A stretch of 64,000 bases of DNA, from the NCBI GenBank assembly GCA_001692895.1, contig KV748184.1:1426001-1490000 (forward strand). The letters run 5' to 3'. Made by a program: the position numbers and the translations under genes. Under the pieces are notes generated by a model. The model made no database searches. It had not been told where the DNA came from and was given only the letters and a program-made list of their open reading frames with translations. Positions within the stretch are counted from its first letter, which is position 1. The number at the start of each line of letters is the position of its first letter. Shown one piece after another: positions 36,201 to 49,036 of the stretch. Origin of the DNA: Cenococcum geophilum 1.58 (lineage: Eukaryota > Ascomycota > Dothideomycetes > Gloniales > Gloniaceae).

Positions 36201-37837
36201 GTAAACGTAATAAATATGCTTGGACGGCCGTATTTACGGACAATAGCCATTAAATTCTGATAGCACTGCCTAATAAAGCGATCTCCGCTAAGGAAGCTTA
36301 ATAAAAGGACTACGCGGCGGCCTAATAGGGTAGGGTCCAGATTACTACGAGTAAGAGTATCCGCAACGCCATTATATAGCTCTGCGTAGAGGGTTGTTTA
36401 GTTAGAGCGGATTTAGCTAAGCTTATTTTAATTGTATAGCGCCTATACATCTATGACATACTGCTAAAATAGCTAGTAGTAGGTAAAAGGGACTAACTTA
36501 GAGTTATTATGGACGTATAGGTAGAACTAAAAGTATACCCACTGCGTTAAACGGTCTTACTAGCGGGCTTAATTAGAGTTGCGTAACTAGAGACCCTAGT
36601 GCTAGCCAGTATTACCGCGAGGGAAGAGTAGTACGTAGTGGAGCGGTATATATACGGCATGCGCTAAGCTAATACGGCAGTATTATAGGGGTTTATTAGG
36701 TATACCACGCTCCGTAAGTACAATATTACGGAAGCTAGTATTACCGTGCTCGTCTGGTATAATAATGGCCACCTTATTACTTATTAGGAGGTTCTTACAG
36801 CGGTAATTAGCGCTAGCCTCTAAGATAAGCTGTATTTATAGGTTAAAAATAATTTGGGATAGGGTTATTACGGGCTAAGCCTAAAGCCGTTCCTTTACGG
36901 TTTAATAAAGGGCGATAAAAGGGTTCCGTACCTTAAATAGCATAGTAGTAAGGCACTGCAGAATAGTTATATCTAGCTGGATATTAGGATGGGCCCGTAA
37001 CCGGACATTTGTGGCATAACTGGGGTTGTAAAAGTATAGCTGGGTATACCGCGGAGCAATATTAGTAGGAGGCTCTAGCGGGCTCTGTAGATGGTAAAGC
37101 TTACTATATATCTAGAAGCAATTTAGACTGTTATAGGCTACACCATAGTTAGTAACGGTATAGTTTACGGACGTAAAAGCTAATGCTGCATTATATGCGC
37201 GGAGCCGCTCCCTAAACTGCCTAGTAGAAGTACTACGGGACTCTAAAAGGTTGCGTAGATATTCTAGTGGAGGCTGGAATAGAGGGAGGTTTATATCGCC
37301 GTGCTTATAGTAGGCTTTAAACCGTAGATTGCTAGGATATAATATACTAACACGTTTATCTATCTAATATAGGGCCGCGTAGAAGTTGTACTTAATATCT
37401 ATAGGACCGAGATCTAGCTGCTCCGTAATAGGGCGGACGGTAGTAGGACCACGATCTAGACGATCTAGCTGCTCCGCGATAGGGCGGACTATAGTAGGTT
37501 ACGGCTGGATAATAGGGCGGATAGTAGTAGGTCGCGGCTAAATTAATATAGGTAGTCGCGGCTGGATTAATACGGGCGGTATAAGGGCGGAAGTAGCGGC
37601 GGAAGTAGTAGCGGAAGTAGTAGCGGAAGCAGCAGCGGATCGTTGGGACCGTACGCGTCCCCTTCTTTTCTCCTATATATAGAGTTAGAAAGGCAGTAAG
37701 TAAAAAAAAAAGAATTAAAAAGAACTAACTTTGTAAGAGTTACAGGTCTTATACGGAGCCCTAAGAGGGTTTGTTATAAAGTTAGCGGAAGAACGATATT
37801 GGTTACAGCTAGTATAAAATGTACGATTAGAAGGCAT
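33220..37837 (-). pseudogene. RepHel, copy 2 (RIP-degraded)
   Basis: Starts MPSNRTFYTSCNQYRSS at 37,837, aligning with copy 1 (the first Cys is mutated to Tyr here, whereas the distal pair is affected in copy 1). An expanded set of repeats encoding Pro/Tyr/Gly-rich units lies at about 37,420-37,590. LPLFQPPLEYLRNLLES and RQFRERLRA are at about 37,190-37,300, better preserved than in copy 1. The helicase C-terminus (YITLLRVTDIARL) is at about 33,270-33,330. Many TAA/TAG stops. Comparing the two copies is what fixes the coding strand: motifs align on the - strand, not the +. Confidence 0.82.
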
Positions 37838-37857
37838 TTGGGCGGTAGGTAAGGAGA

Positions 37858-38045
37858 GCTTTAAGTAGAGCTTTATGTAGAGCTTCGTGCAGAGCTTTAT
37901 AGAGCTTTTTACGGAGTATTATATAGAGTTTTCATAGAGCTTCGTGTAGAGCTTATGTAGAGCTCTGTGTAGAGCTCCGTGCAGAGCTCCGTACAGGGCT
38001 CCGTGCACCCCCCGCGAACTTTTTTCTGCAGAGCTCTTAAGCTCT
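37858..38045. repeat. 12-bp minisatellite (TTCGTGCAGAGC)
   Basis: Degenerate copies of TYCGTGYAGAGC with TTATGTAGAGC variants. It is the reverse complement of the unit of the array at 13,361-13,715. Confidence 0.85.
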
Positions 38046-38235
38046 ACATCAGCATAATATTACTTAGCCTTAAGATATATAGACTAAAGTAGTGTTATTT
38101 TAAAGCGCTTCGCAAGCTCTACAAATCTATAACAGTAGAAAATATATTTACCTACTATTAGGGGGTGCATTGCAAGTGTAAGTATTAAGGTCGTGAGGTC
38201 GAATTTGATGGGGTAGCACGTGCTCTATTAGGTGA

Positions 38236-39007
38236 CCAGAACCAAATTTTAATAAATTGGAACTCTCGCTCAAAATTAATTCAGTACATATAAGAAGAAG
38301 AAGATGATGATGATGTAATCTCGATAAGTGATTTCAGGTCGCTGTGGCGTGCAATACGTGGCGTCGGGAGACGGAACAACTTTGAGTCCGAGGCGGCAAG
38401 TCGTGCGCACTGGAACATCGAGAATCCACATTGCGCCCGTGTCGCCCCATATCTGCCATTTCTCCTGTCATTGGATTAACAGTCGAATCAGACATTAACA
38501 TCTGCGTGGATCGGGTACCGCGCCGCAGGCGATGTGTTTGCTCCCATCCGCATCTCTTCTTTCATACCCAACGACAATAGAGACAACTCGAGACGCATAT
38601 CGTGACTTCCATAGTGCGCCTATTCTGTCTGCGTCCTTGTGCGAGAGCGACTCTATCGCTACATCACATTCACCTTACGTTCCGTTAAAGAGGCAAGTTA
38701 AGATCAATCAAAAGCACTCCCCTCTTAGCAGCTAAAGCTAAACATCTACATTGCAGAATGCTCACTTACCCAAGAAACCTTGCTGTCCCCACCGAAACCT
38801 CCTAAAAACCTCCCAAGATCGGAGTCTCCTGCGAGCTATACAAGTGCCATCAGACCAAGACAGGAGATACTAATGGATTTAATGGAGTTCGCCGCTGAGA
38901 CAGAGCGGCGTTTGCGGATGACATCCTAAGAAAGATGAGAGAGAATGGGTTACTCGCTTGGGAAGGGATATAAGGGACACCTATATTGATGTTATCACAG
39001 TGACGGA
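38236..39007. other. GC-balanced stretch, no gene recognised
   Basis: Begins with an AAG/ATG triplet microsatellite (38,291-38,315). A short + frame at 38,532-38,735 has no recognisable features. RIP density is clearly lower here than on the left. Confidence 0.45.
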
Positions 39008-41401
39008 TCATTTCCCACGCAGCATGTGCCGGCGCGTTCGTATTGCCCCCGGTGTCCGACCTGGGAAGCGTTTAAATATATCCTTCCACTCTATATCCAT
39101 GCTATCTTTATACGCAAGTAACCGCTGTTTGTTTAACTCTAACCATGGTTTATGCGTTCGTTAGCGGAAGCGCGTATCGTCTCTGCCGAATCCCTGATTA
39201 CTGCCAGCAGCATAAGGCCTATATTCGCCTGTGCCTTCTACTTCATTCTCGTCCTCTTTGTCCCTGTTGTTGTCTAGGTGGTCAGTGTTATAACTGGCAG
39301 CATTATTGTGGAGACTGCTTATCTGGTCCGCATTAAGCAGTGTTAAGCTTCTACGAGTACATGGGCCTGACGCACTATTGTTATATTGGTATCCCAGTAG
39401 CATCTATAAATCTAGCAATAACTAGGTTATGCGGATGACTTTGCCTTCTCTACTAAGGAGTTTATAATCCAGGGCTATTAGGTTAAAAGATAATCTTGAG
39501 TTGTGGTAACAGATAATTGCTGTTATAATTGATAAGCCTTTTGGCATAGGGCAAAGCTTAAGGTTAGTTATCCGATAAGCCATATTAGCGCTAGGTCTAT
39601 AATTAATGTTAGTTCCATCTCCAGCCTTCGTTCCTAAAGAGGATGTTTGCGGGGAGTAAGACCGAGTCACACTATCTACTCTAGGACTAGGCAGTTGCTG
39701 TAATTGGGATGACGCGACTTATCGCGATGTCCTCGTGGGCATTGTAGTCCAGCCCTAGCACATAAGAGCAGTTTGTGATGGACCGCGCGCCTTCTCCTGG
39801 ACCGGACGATCGCTGCGTTTACGTTGTTGAGTAGTTTTCGCCAAAGGCCTGCGGGACACCTTATTAACCTAATTAAATTCGTCCTTGTGGCTTTCCCCAG
39901 CTTTACTACTGCCTTTTCTGTTCTTTCCACACCTGTCCGAATCCGGATCAATATCTTAATTGTCCTGTATTCCTTCGAAAGGAGAGATTAATTGTCTTGA
40001 GGAATGCAGCAGCTCCTCGCCTGTCCCGCGACCGTGTGCGCTATTACCGCCATTCTCTACATCGCGGAAGTTGTTTAGAGGCAGGACTGGGCTTCCGGCA
40101 CCATTGCCTTTGCTGTTACTGTCGAGATAGCCAGGACTAGGATTACTACTGGCTCTGGAATGGGAACCTTGGCCGCTGGAGGTCGGCGGAGGTGTTAACT
40201 TGGGTGTGGATACAGATTCGACCATAAGGCTCTCTACCCGTGGCTTACCCGGCTTTCGCCGCTTCGCCGGACAAGGGTCTTCCAGTTCTGGCTCCGACGT
40301 TAGGTCCGGCACTTCTGTCGAGGAGATTATTGTATCAGCAGATAAAGGGCACGTTCGTTTGCGTGTTACTGCCGGTCTGCTTATTATGCCGACGTCGCCA
40401 AAAAGTGGTTCGTCCTCCGCTAGCGGTCTCTCTTTGAAGACGTTGAAATAGGCTCCTTAACTCTGCCAGAACAATACTTACTATAAGAAATACCCTCCGA
40501 ATCCTCTACGGAGGGGGTACGCATGCCAGTTGTGTTGAGATCGCCGTGCTGTGCCGTAAGGTATCCTTTATTGCTAGCAGCCTCGCGATAACTGTTCTCT
40601 TAATAGTCTGACGCTCCGTTACTAGGCTTAACGTGCCTTATGCTGTGGTTTTCTTCAGCTGCGTTATCCTCCAAAACTAAAGTGTTACCTATCCACCGAT
40701 CAGGAAATCTGCGCCGTAATTTAATGGCATACTTACCTGGACCGCTTCCGTCAAACAACCCGTTTATAGCCAAGTCCGTCTCTTCAACGCCTATAGCGTG
40801 CTTGGTCCCTTCGTTCTTAAGCATTTCCTGGCCAGGCCGGTAACGCTCTAGTAGCTCTAGGAGGGGAACAACACCAAGGCCACCGTTGACGTCTACATAC
40901 GCATATTAGTCGGGTTCTATCAGCTTCAACCGTTCAATAGCGGGCGATACCTTAATATAGCGAACTAGGCCTGTCAGTGGACCTTACCGGAGCGGGTACT
41001 GCCGGAGCAGGTACTTCCGGATCCAGAGAGCGCAATACATTGGATTCTGGCAGAGCCATTGGGAAGTCGTCGATATTAAGCCACTCCGCATCAGATGTGG
41101 AAGAGCTGGCCTCGCTCGGGTTGTGCTCCACCGGTTTAGTCTTCGGCTTTACTTTGGTCTTAGGTTTTGGCTTGGGCTTAGGTGCTCGGGGAACGTAAGG
41201 AATGTATTTTGTAGGAGGAAGTGAAAGGGCCAGCGAAAGAGAGCTGAAAGAGGTGGCCATTTTCGTGCCGGTTTCTGCTGACTTGTGTAGTTGTGAGGTT
41301 GTCGAGATATGTAGCTCCCTCTCTGGATTGAGTGTCGCTTTATACACCGGCGTCAACAACGCTACATGGAGGATCATGAGGAGTCCGCATAAATGCCGCA
41401 T
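39008..41401 (-). pseudogene. Degraded gene with C-terminal Myb/SANT-like domain
   Basis: A series of - strand frames in natural order. A Lys/Pro-rich N-terminus (KPKPKPKTK, about 41,200) leads into RYIKVSPAIERLKLIEPD then YAYVDVNGG with an intervening TAA (about 40,870-40,970). Next comes GTKHAIGVEETDLAINGLF (about 40,750-40,810), then a Ser/Pro-rich stretch. The end is WLELNKQRLLAYKDSMD...WKDIFKRFPGRTPGAIRTR (about 39,030-39,150), which resembles a Myb/SANT-type helix-turn-helix with a conserved Trp and the FPxRTPGA(I/V)RxR motif; the stop is TGA at 39,008. At least two frameshifts and several TAA/TAG codons break it, unless unrecognised introns explain some. The original was probably a DNA-binding or chromatin protein, but the full family is not identified. 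Confidence 0.6.
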
Positions 41402-42766
41402 CTAGCGCAGAAACGGTTGTAGCGGGCAGTGCAAGGAGGCTGTCAAAGGGTAAGCGAGGACGAACGCGAAGTCTGTCGGCCTTGGCGTCTCCAAGACGAC
41501 CGCATATCGCGTTCGCATGCATCGTGGAGGCCTCATCGTCACAAGAGTCTGCCTAGCACACCCGGCGATTGGCCAGCAAATGGTCATTCCAACCCGTTTA
41601 TGCGCATCTTTCAGCTGTCTAAGGATCCATATCACTTCGAACAAAACCGCCGATCTCTAGCTAATTCCTCAATCGTCGACTAGGCCCCTTACGTAGGATA
41701 AGTCTGCTGGATAACGTATGAATAACCAATTCTCGCCAGCAGTACCACGTGCCGTCAGATGGTTGGCCTGCAGGGCTCCGTTCACCTCTTACAGCGCGCC
41801 CAACGCCATCTCCGAGCTAATTAACTAACAGGTTCCAGGCATCAGCCCCCTGCTAGTTGCATTGCGATATTACAGCAACACCATTTACTCCATACAAGGC
41901 GGAGCATCCTGCTGTAACCGTGGCGCTGACTTAGGCGCCAGGAGGGCGAAATTAATGAGTCATACGAGTGAATGGCCGCGTCACCGCCGAGGGATGGAGC
42001 CAGGAGCGGGACACAGTAGCTAAGCGAGGAATTGGCCCTGCGTATTCTGCCGAAGGAGCGGGGTACAGTATAGGGGTATCAGAGCTGAGACAATGGCATA
42101 AGTGCTATACATTCGTTCGCTAAAACCAGGAACAAGGCAGGGCGTGGTAAATGCCATCGGTATGTCCGGAGCGGGGGAAGACGAGCTGCGCCATCGCGCA
42201 TGCTGGTGTTGGCTGTGCAACAGGTAAGGAGCTTCACCCTTCAACCGCAGCTGCCGCGGGCACAGGATGAGCGAGCATCTTGCGAGAGAAGGAAGAGAGC
42301 TTCCATGGAGGAGGGAAGAGTGCGCGAGAACGCGAGAGTGCAAGAGAGCGAGAGAATGGAAAACGGGTAGGCCACCAAACGCATGCGGATGCCAGCCGGG
42401 AAGCAGCTTCCGCGGTTGCAATCGCTGGGGGATGAAAAGCTGGGCGGCACAGTCCGCATAGGGGTGTAATGACAGGGACGAGGCAAGGCAGTGCGATGTT
42501 GGACGGTGACCGAGATTCGAAAAATGCCTCACAAAGGATTTGCTGAGGCCCAATAGGAGCAGCTAGCGCAGACAGGGAGGGTGCGGAGGGAGGGATGAGA
42601 GTAGAAAGAAAAGGTTGAGGAGAGGCAGAGAAAATGACGGCGAAGGGAGGGCCTTTTATGGTGGACGTTGAGGCCGATTGCCGGTTTAAGCGTAGCGCGA
42701 AAACCGTAAGCGAGGGCCGGATTGCCCGAACAGGGTGCGTCCATTCCCCGATACAAGCTTGCCGTC
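41402..42766. other. GC-balanced stretch, no gene recognised
   Basis: Several antiparallel frames exist (the longest is 42,020-42,553 on -, 177 codons) but their translations are Ser/His/Leu-rich without domains. The + strand at 42,275-42,365 is a GA-rich purine tract, which produces such frames artificially. Possibly the eroded upstream part of the Myb-like gene. Confidence 0.45.
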
Positions 42767-45700
42767 TTATTTTTTACTAAGTAAAAAGTAAGGTAGTATT
42801 ATCTATACCTACCTAACCTATTATAGGCCTTAGGGGTAATAGTAATTAGTTCTATATAAGAAACTAAAAAGTACTTTATTATTTAAAATTATAATCTAAA
42901 ACCTATAATAGATAATAGTGGTTAAAAATAATAATAAAAGACTATACTCTTTAGAATATAGAAGAAATTATTAAAGTTTATAAAATTAAGAGTAAAGTTA
43001 AAAAAGCTATAGTATAATTCTAATTAAAGGTATTTTAGATAAAATAAGCGCTTAGTATATACTCTTTAGTAAATATAAAATATAGTCCTATTAAGTAACT
43101 ATTTATTTAAGAAAAATAAGTAGATAATAACCTATAAAAGATTAGTTAAATTTTAATATTTTAATTTTAATATTTTAAAGATTTAATAGGGCCTATAGTT
43201 TACTTAGTTTATCTATCTATATTCTTTATATAAGGGTTAAATAAAAGCTCTCTTTTCTATATAGTTAGTTTAAGTAAGAGTTATTAACTAATACTATTAG
43301 GTTAAATTAAAGTATTAAAAATTAATCTTTTAATAGTATAAGTAGGCTAGTAATTAGGCGGTAAGTCTATTTAGGAAAATAATAAGGCTTTAGTATTATA
43401 ACTATTATAACCCTACCGCTTACGCTAAATATAAAGCTATATATATTATGCATAGTTATAAGATCTTCCACAATAAGGATATAAGGTACCTTTTTAAGCC
43501 CTAGGATTTATATAATCCTCGCGAGATTTAACTAGATTATTATTTCTACCGAGAAGATACCGCATAATTATTAAAGAATTAAATTCTAAGCTCCAGCCTC
43601 CCCAACTACATAATTTCCGAATTCCCTAGCGTTTCTTACTAGAAAAATACTGAACGCCACCCCTTTAAAAGAAGTGTCCCCTATAAATAAGCGGATCTTC
43701 CCTAATATTAATAAGATTTTATTAAAAATTCTAAAGAAAAAACCCAGAGGCCTAGATAAAATATTAAGATAATAAACTTTCTATAAAATAATAAAAAACC
43801 TTCTAATTTAATATTTTTACTAACTATTGGCTAGTTAAATGCATTAAATAGTCTAAATAAGTAACCTAATGTAACCTTTAAGATATCTAGCTATTTAAGT
43901 AGGAGAGTTGGTACATTAAGCTAGGGTTCTTCTCGGTTAAAGTAAAGAAAAAAGGGTTAGATTTCTATAAAGCTATTAAAATTAAGTAGTTATATTTTAA
44001 ATTTTTAAGATCTTACCTCCTATTTGATGTGTTTTCTAAAAATTAAGCATAAGTTTAACCTTTTTAGTAGTAAGGTCATAAATTCGAATATGCTGAACTT
44101 TAATACGCAGAACCTTATTAAATTTAAAAAAAATAGGTAAAAGCTATTATATATATAAGGCTTATTATAATTTGCTAATAAATACCTCCTTAAATCCGTC
44201 CTCCTTAACCTATAGGAAGACGGGATAACTAAGATATATATTTAAAATTTGCGTTATATTCGTAAAGCTCTTAAAGCTTTAACGCAGTAATTACTCTTAT
44301 ACTTTTTTGCGTTTCTTCTACGCGAGTCTATAAAATAGCGTTAGTTATAGTAAATAGTAAATAAATAATGGTATTACCGAGAAAGAAAATATACCTTTTG
44401 TCTATGTAGACTTCTTATATATCTTGCTATAATATCTAAAAGTATTAGATTTCCTGTCTATTCTCTATTACTTTTTTTAGAAAATCTATTACTTTTAAGA
44501 CAAACCTTATAAGTATAGAAATAGAAGACTGCTATACGCATTTTTTGCGTATATAACTAGGTTCTATTCTCACTTTCTTATAGTAACTAAGAAGATAAGC
44601 TAGGTTTGGCCTTTTTACAGATAGATTAAATCCATAGATATATTAATAGTAGAACGTCTTTATTTAGCTTTTTAATGAACTTTTTAAGCTCTAGGGCTTC
44701 CTTTTTTATAAATTTAATATACTTTTTAATTTGCCTAGAATTATCTTGTTAAATATAAGTATTTTTTAACTAAATTTTTGGAATATATAGGAAATATACC
44801 CTATATAACCTAATAAAGTTATAGGTGCTAATGTACCCTCTGCAGCCTTATATATAGTTTTAAATAACTTATTAATTCTAATAGAATTGTTAGTTTCTAC
44901 TACTAAAATCTCTTATTACTTATTAAGTTCCTTATTAATTTCGGCATCTTCTATAGCTTTCTATATAGGATTTAAGGGAGTTTTAGTATCTAATAACAAA
45001 AGAAAAGAGTTAATTTAAAAGAGATAAGACATTTTCTAAAAAGAAAGGAAGTAATTCTTAATTTTTCTAAGGCTAGTAGTGTGTAAAAAATAATTAAGAG
45101 GTTTTTAGTAAAAATAAGGTGTGGGGTAAGTCCTTTATTAAAGAAATCTAAAAAATAATTAGCGTTTATAGAAAAAACCGCTAATGTAGCTATTTTTACT
45201 ACACAAATCTAAAATTAAATATCTAAAAATTTAAGATATTTTAATAAAATCTTGGAAAGCTCTATTATAATAATTGTTTTTTATAATATAGCTTTATTAA
45301 AAAGAAAAAAGTAGTAGCTTAATTGGGGTATAAAAGGGACCTTAGGTTTAACGAGAAATAAAGCTTAAGATGCTATAATTGCCGTTTAAAATAAACGTCT
45401 TCTTGGGTTTACTAAGGAATTTATTTAATCTAGAAAAAGAATATATAAAGAGATCGCAATTTATAAGGAAATGTTAGTATAACCGTAAAAAGAGTATATC
45501 TTTAATAGAAAAATATAATTAATTAATTTAGGCAAGATAAAGGAGAAACGGTGTAGTTTCTTAAAGAATCTAATATAAAGGATGTTAATCCTCTAAGAAT
45601 TCACCTATACCGTGTAAATGATCTTTAAAAATACCAAAAAATACCTTTACTTTTTAGTTCCTCTAAGACCCACTTTTATACTCTCTTAGTCTCTAAGAAT

Positions 45701-47149
45701 TCCTCTAATATATCTCAGCTATATTAAGAAAAAGATTACGCTTTACCTCTTTAAGTAGAGGTTACTATTTAAAGGTAGAATTCATTTAATTTTAACTTAA
45801 ATATTAAGACTGCTAGAGATTTTACTTTAGTACAGCAAGGTCTTTAGGAGACTTTCTTAGATCTTACACGAAATCTATCTTAGTTTAATATTTAGCACCT
45901 TAACCAACCTTAAGTATTAACCTTAATTTTCCAGTTAAACACCCTAAAATCTTCCCTACTACTCTAAGAAAACCATTACCTATTTAGGGAAATTACTATA
46001 AACGGAATACTACTAAAGTTCTTAAATAAGGATATTATATGGCCGCACGGAATTATTAGTTATACTAATAATATTTCTTAATTATTTTATAATTGGCACT
46101 ACTTTTTACTTATAAAAGTAAAAGGTGTTCTAATTCCATTAAAATATTAGGCTTAATTATACTGTAGCATAGCAAAAGAGTCTTAAGAAACCTTAAAAAA
46201 GGGTTATTTAGAGCAAAAGGTATTAATATATTTAATTTATATTAAAACCCCTACTTATATTTACTAATTATACTTTATTTTATAAACTATTATATTAATA
46301 TATAGCATATATTCTAGTAAAACTGCTTTTTAGGAGAACTTTTTTACGGTTAATAAGAGCTCTAAGTAGAGTAGGCGTATAAAATGGATAGAAATAGTAT
46401 TAAAAGCTCGGTTAAAACGTCAAATAATTAATACTAAGGATATTATAAGGGCAAGAGCTAAATATTAAGGAAAATTGCCTAGTTTTAACAAAGTTTTTAT
46501 ATATTAAAAAGGTTTAAAGGTGGAGGTATATAAGAGTAATTACTAAATTACTCGGAAATACTAAGAACTTAAAGGGGAATCTCGGCCTTAGGATAATAAT
46601 AATTTTAATTAGTGCAATAAAATAATAAAACTTTTTTGTAGTTTTTTCTAATAAATTAGAAGTGCGCATTTAGAATTTATAATAAGTTTTAGTATCTACT
46701 ATATTAAAAAATTTTGTGCCTGCGGCGTATGCCCGCTTTTAAGATTTTCTTATAAATTTTAGCATATACGGCCAAATTCTAGGTAGCACTTTTTAAGAAT
46801 AGTACTATACCTAAACCTCTACTAGACTATTACCGGACAGTTACTAAACGGTTACTTTTTAGTCTTAAAGAAGCTTTAAGCTAATTTTACTAGTAATTAC
46901 GTGCGTTTAGAAACCTAGCGCTAGGTTCTATTATAACAGCCCGTTAAGTACTAAAAAAAGAACTAAACGTTTTTTTTCTCGGAAAATCCGTAGAATATAA
47001 TATATTATCTTATATTTCTAGAGTAAGTCTAGCTCCGCGCCCTATCTTATATTAAGGCGTACTAGGTATTTCTAGGCAATAATTAAGCCATATATAGAAT
47101 TTTGCTAACTTTTCCGAGAAAGGGGCTTATCTTTGGTGGCAATGTTGAG
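42767..47149. other. RIP-eroded AT-rich DNA, family not identified
   Basis: Starts abruptly at a small palindrome (TTTTTACT-A-AGTAAAAA, 42,772-42,788). TA-dinucleotide-rich, with no GC-balanced pockets until about 47,140. Reading frames with RIP-type stops exist on both strands, but I could not match any to a transposase, reverse transcriptase or other family. Confidence 0.5.
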
Positions 47150-49031
47150 ATTTAGCCTAAGCGCGCGTGGCCTAGGCGGTCTAAGCCCGGTTAGAGGTCG
47201 GACTGTTACTTTTCCGGTTTGAAGATTCACTTCCAAAGTGGTGTGGCCGATTTGGTAAGGTAAACGAGTTCGGGGGGTAACCGAGTTCTCGGGGTCCGAG
47301 CTTATATATTAAGTTTTAAAAAGCATAATATAATGCGTTATTAGGGAGATTACCATTTTGGTACCTAGCGGATAAGTAACTAATAGTTACTATAGTAAGG
47401 TTTTAGTGGTTCCAGACTATACTAGCTAGTTAATATCTTTATTTATTTTAGGCTTAAGCGTATTTTTATTACCTATAAGCTTACGCCATAAAAGCTTTAT
47501 TAGTATTAGTTTGGACCTAATATTAGTATTAAGCGTTTAAGAATCTTTACTCCTACTATACCTTATTATCCTGCCCCTATTTTTATACCTACTTATATAC
47601 CTACTAAAGGATCCCATTCCTATTAGCCATCCCTTAAAAGGCTAATAAATACTAACCCTGCTCTTAAGGGTAAGGTATAATAGCTTTTTAGATCAGGTAT
47701 TTAGGATTTATTCTTATATAGAGTAGAAATTAAGGACCTTAATTAGGTGCTTAAGAAGGCCTTAAAAGGCTTTTAGAAAGGGCTTAAGAGCCCTAGGAAT
47801 AATATTCCTAATATAAATAAATAAATAGAAATGCAATTCTAGCAACATGCCTTATTAACTCTATACTATATATATAAAAAGGCTAAAGGCCTATTTTGCC
47901 TTAGGCTATAGCCCTAATCTTTATAGTTTTTAGAGCCTATTTGTTTTATAACCAATTTGACCTATTTACTCTTTAGGGCCTCTTACGGTTTACTATAAGC
48001 TCTCTTTATAGGTTGTAATAACACTATAGTATTAAAGCGCTTTCTATAATCTGTAGATTATAGACCTTAGCGGGCTAGCCTAGCTATTTAACTTTATATT
48101 AAAGCTTATTCTTAATAGACTTATAGCATAGTATAGCTTTAACCTTATACTGCTCGCCCACTACCTTAAGGTGTTTAATTAGGCTTAGATAGAAGTTCTT
48201 TTCTAGCGGTAGTCTATATTATAGCTTTAGTAGGTTTATATAAAATACTAGATATATATAAGCTATAAATAGGGGTAGCTAGAGATAATAGGTTAGCTTG
48301 CTAATTTATTTCTTAACTTAAAAGGGACCTAGGTATCTTATATTAAGCTTCTTTAATAGTTAATAGGTTCTAATATTTGTTAAATATAATAAAACCTCAT
48401 TACCTACTCTAAAATACTTATTCTAGTATTTACGCTTATACTAGAGTCTTTACTACTCTTAGGTATCCTATAACCTCTACTTTATATACTTCTATTACTC
48501 CTTTTATTCCTAGAGGTATCCTTATACTCTTTAGTAGATATCCTTAAACTTTCTAGTAGGATTCTAGAACTAATTATATAGCCTTAACTAGTAATTATTA
48601 GGTATACTATTAAACCTAAATAGTTAGATACTATAGGTAATCTAGATTAGTATATACTTATATAATATTTATTGCTTTATATATTGCTTTAAATTATAAG
48701 CATACTCCGCGTATAGAAGTAGCTTATATTGGTTATCTTGCTAATAGTTTAAATATATTTATAGGTAAGACTCTAGTTCCTAATTTTGGCGTTCTATTTA
48801 CCCTCCGTTTATAGATAGAAAGCTATACTATAATAGTGGTTTATGTTTAAATAAAAGTATAAATCTAACCAGTACTAGCTTATAAAGACGTTGCCCCTAT
48901 TAATAATAATAGAGTACGGCTAATCTACTTTAAGAAAGTATTTCTCCTTAATTAGGCTAGCGAGCGCTTATATATTAATTATCGTATTAATAGGAAGGTA
49001 TTAGACGCATTTTAAAAACCTATTAATAAGT
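47150..49031 (-). pseudogene. Gypsy-3 3' part: integrase C-terminus, chromodomain, probable LTR
   Basis: On the - strand from 49,031 the integrase core reads RFLKCV, LASLIKEKYFL, DRG-like NRGNVF and NHYYSIAFY (about 48,790-49,020). The C-terminal region follows with VGNEVLLYLTNIRT and KLNIRYLGPF (about 48,330-48,400). A chromodomain-like YKVK...LG*PAKVYN stretch is at about 48,060-48,140. The lower end (47,150-47,450) has a GC-richer block beginning TGTTGAG at 47,149 and is probably the LTR, though its partner is not in the window. The frame is cut at 49,036 by Gypsy-4 and continues at 57,047. Confidence 0.78.
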
Positions 49032-49036
49032 ATAAG
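49032..49036. repeat. Target-site duplication of Gypsy-4, left copy (ATAAG)
   Basis: Pairs with ACAAG at 57,042-57,046. The single difference is C to T in a CpA context, the change RIP makes. Confidence 0.78.

Larger units (their letters stand above)
31660..38235 (-). mobile_element. Helitron-2, direct tandem relative of Helitron-1
   Basis: Same order and orientation as Helitron-1. The GC-rich triplet segment is at 31,730-32,970, RepHel is on the - strand at 33,220-37,837, and a shared end TAGCACGTG...AGGTGACC lies at about 38,213-38,236. A 12-bp minisatellite (37,858-38,045) is inserted near the 5' end, making it longer. Divergence from Helitron-1 is high and not confined to C/T changes in the RepHel part, so these are separate old copies rather than a recent duplication. 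Confidence 0.78.

Noticed and set aside
42020-42553. 177-codon - strand frame
   Set aside because: Composition follows an underlying purine tract, no domain is present and no intron or homologous feature is visible; not called as a gene.
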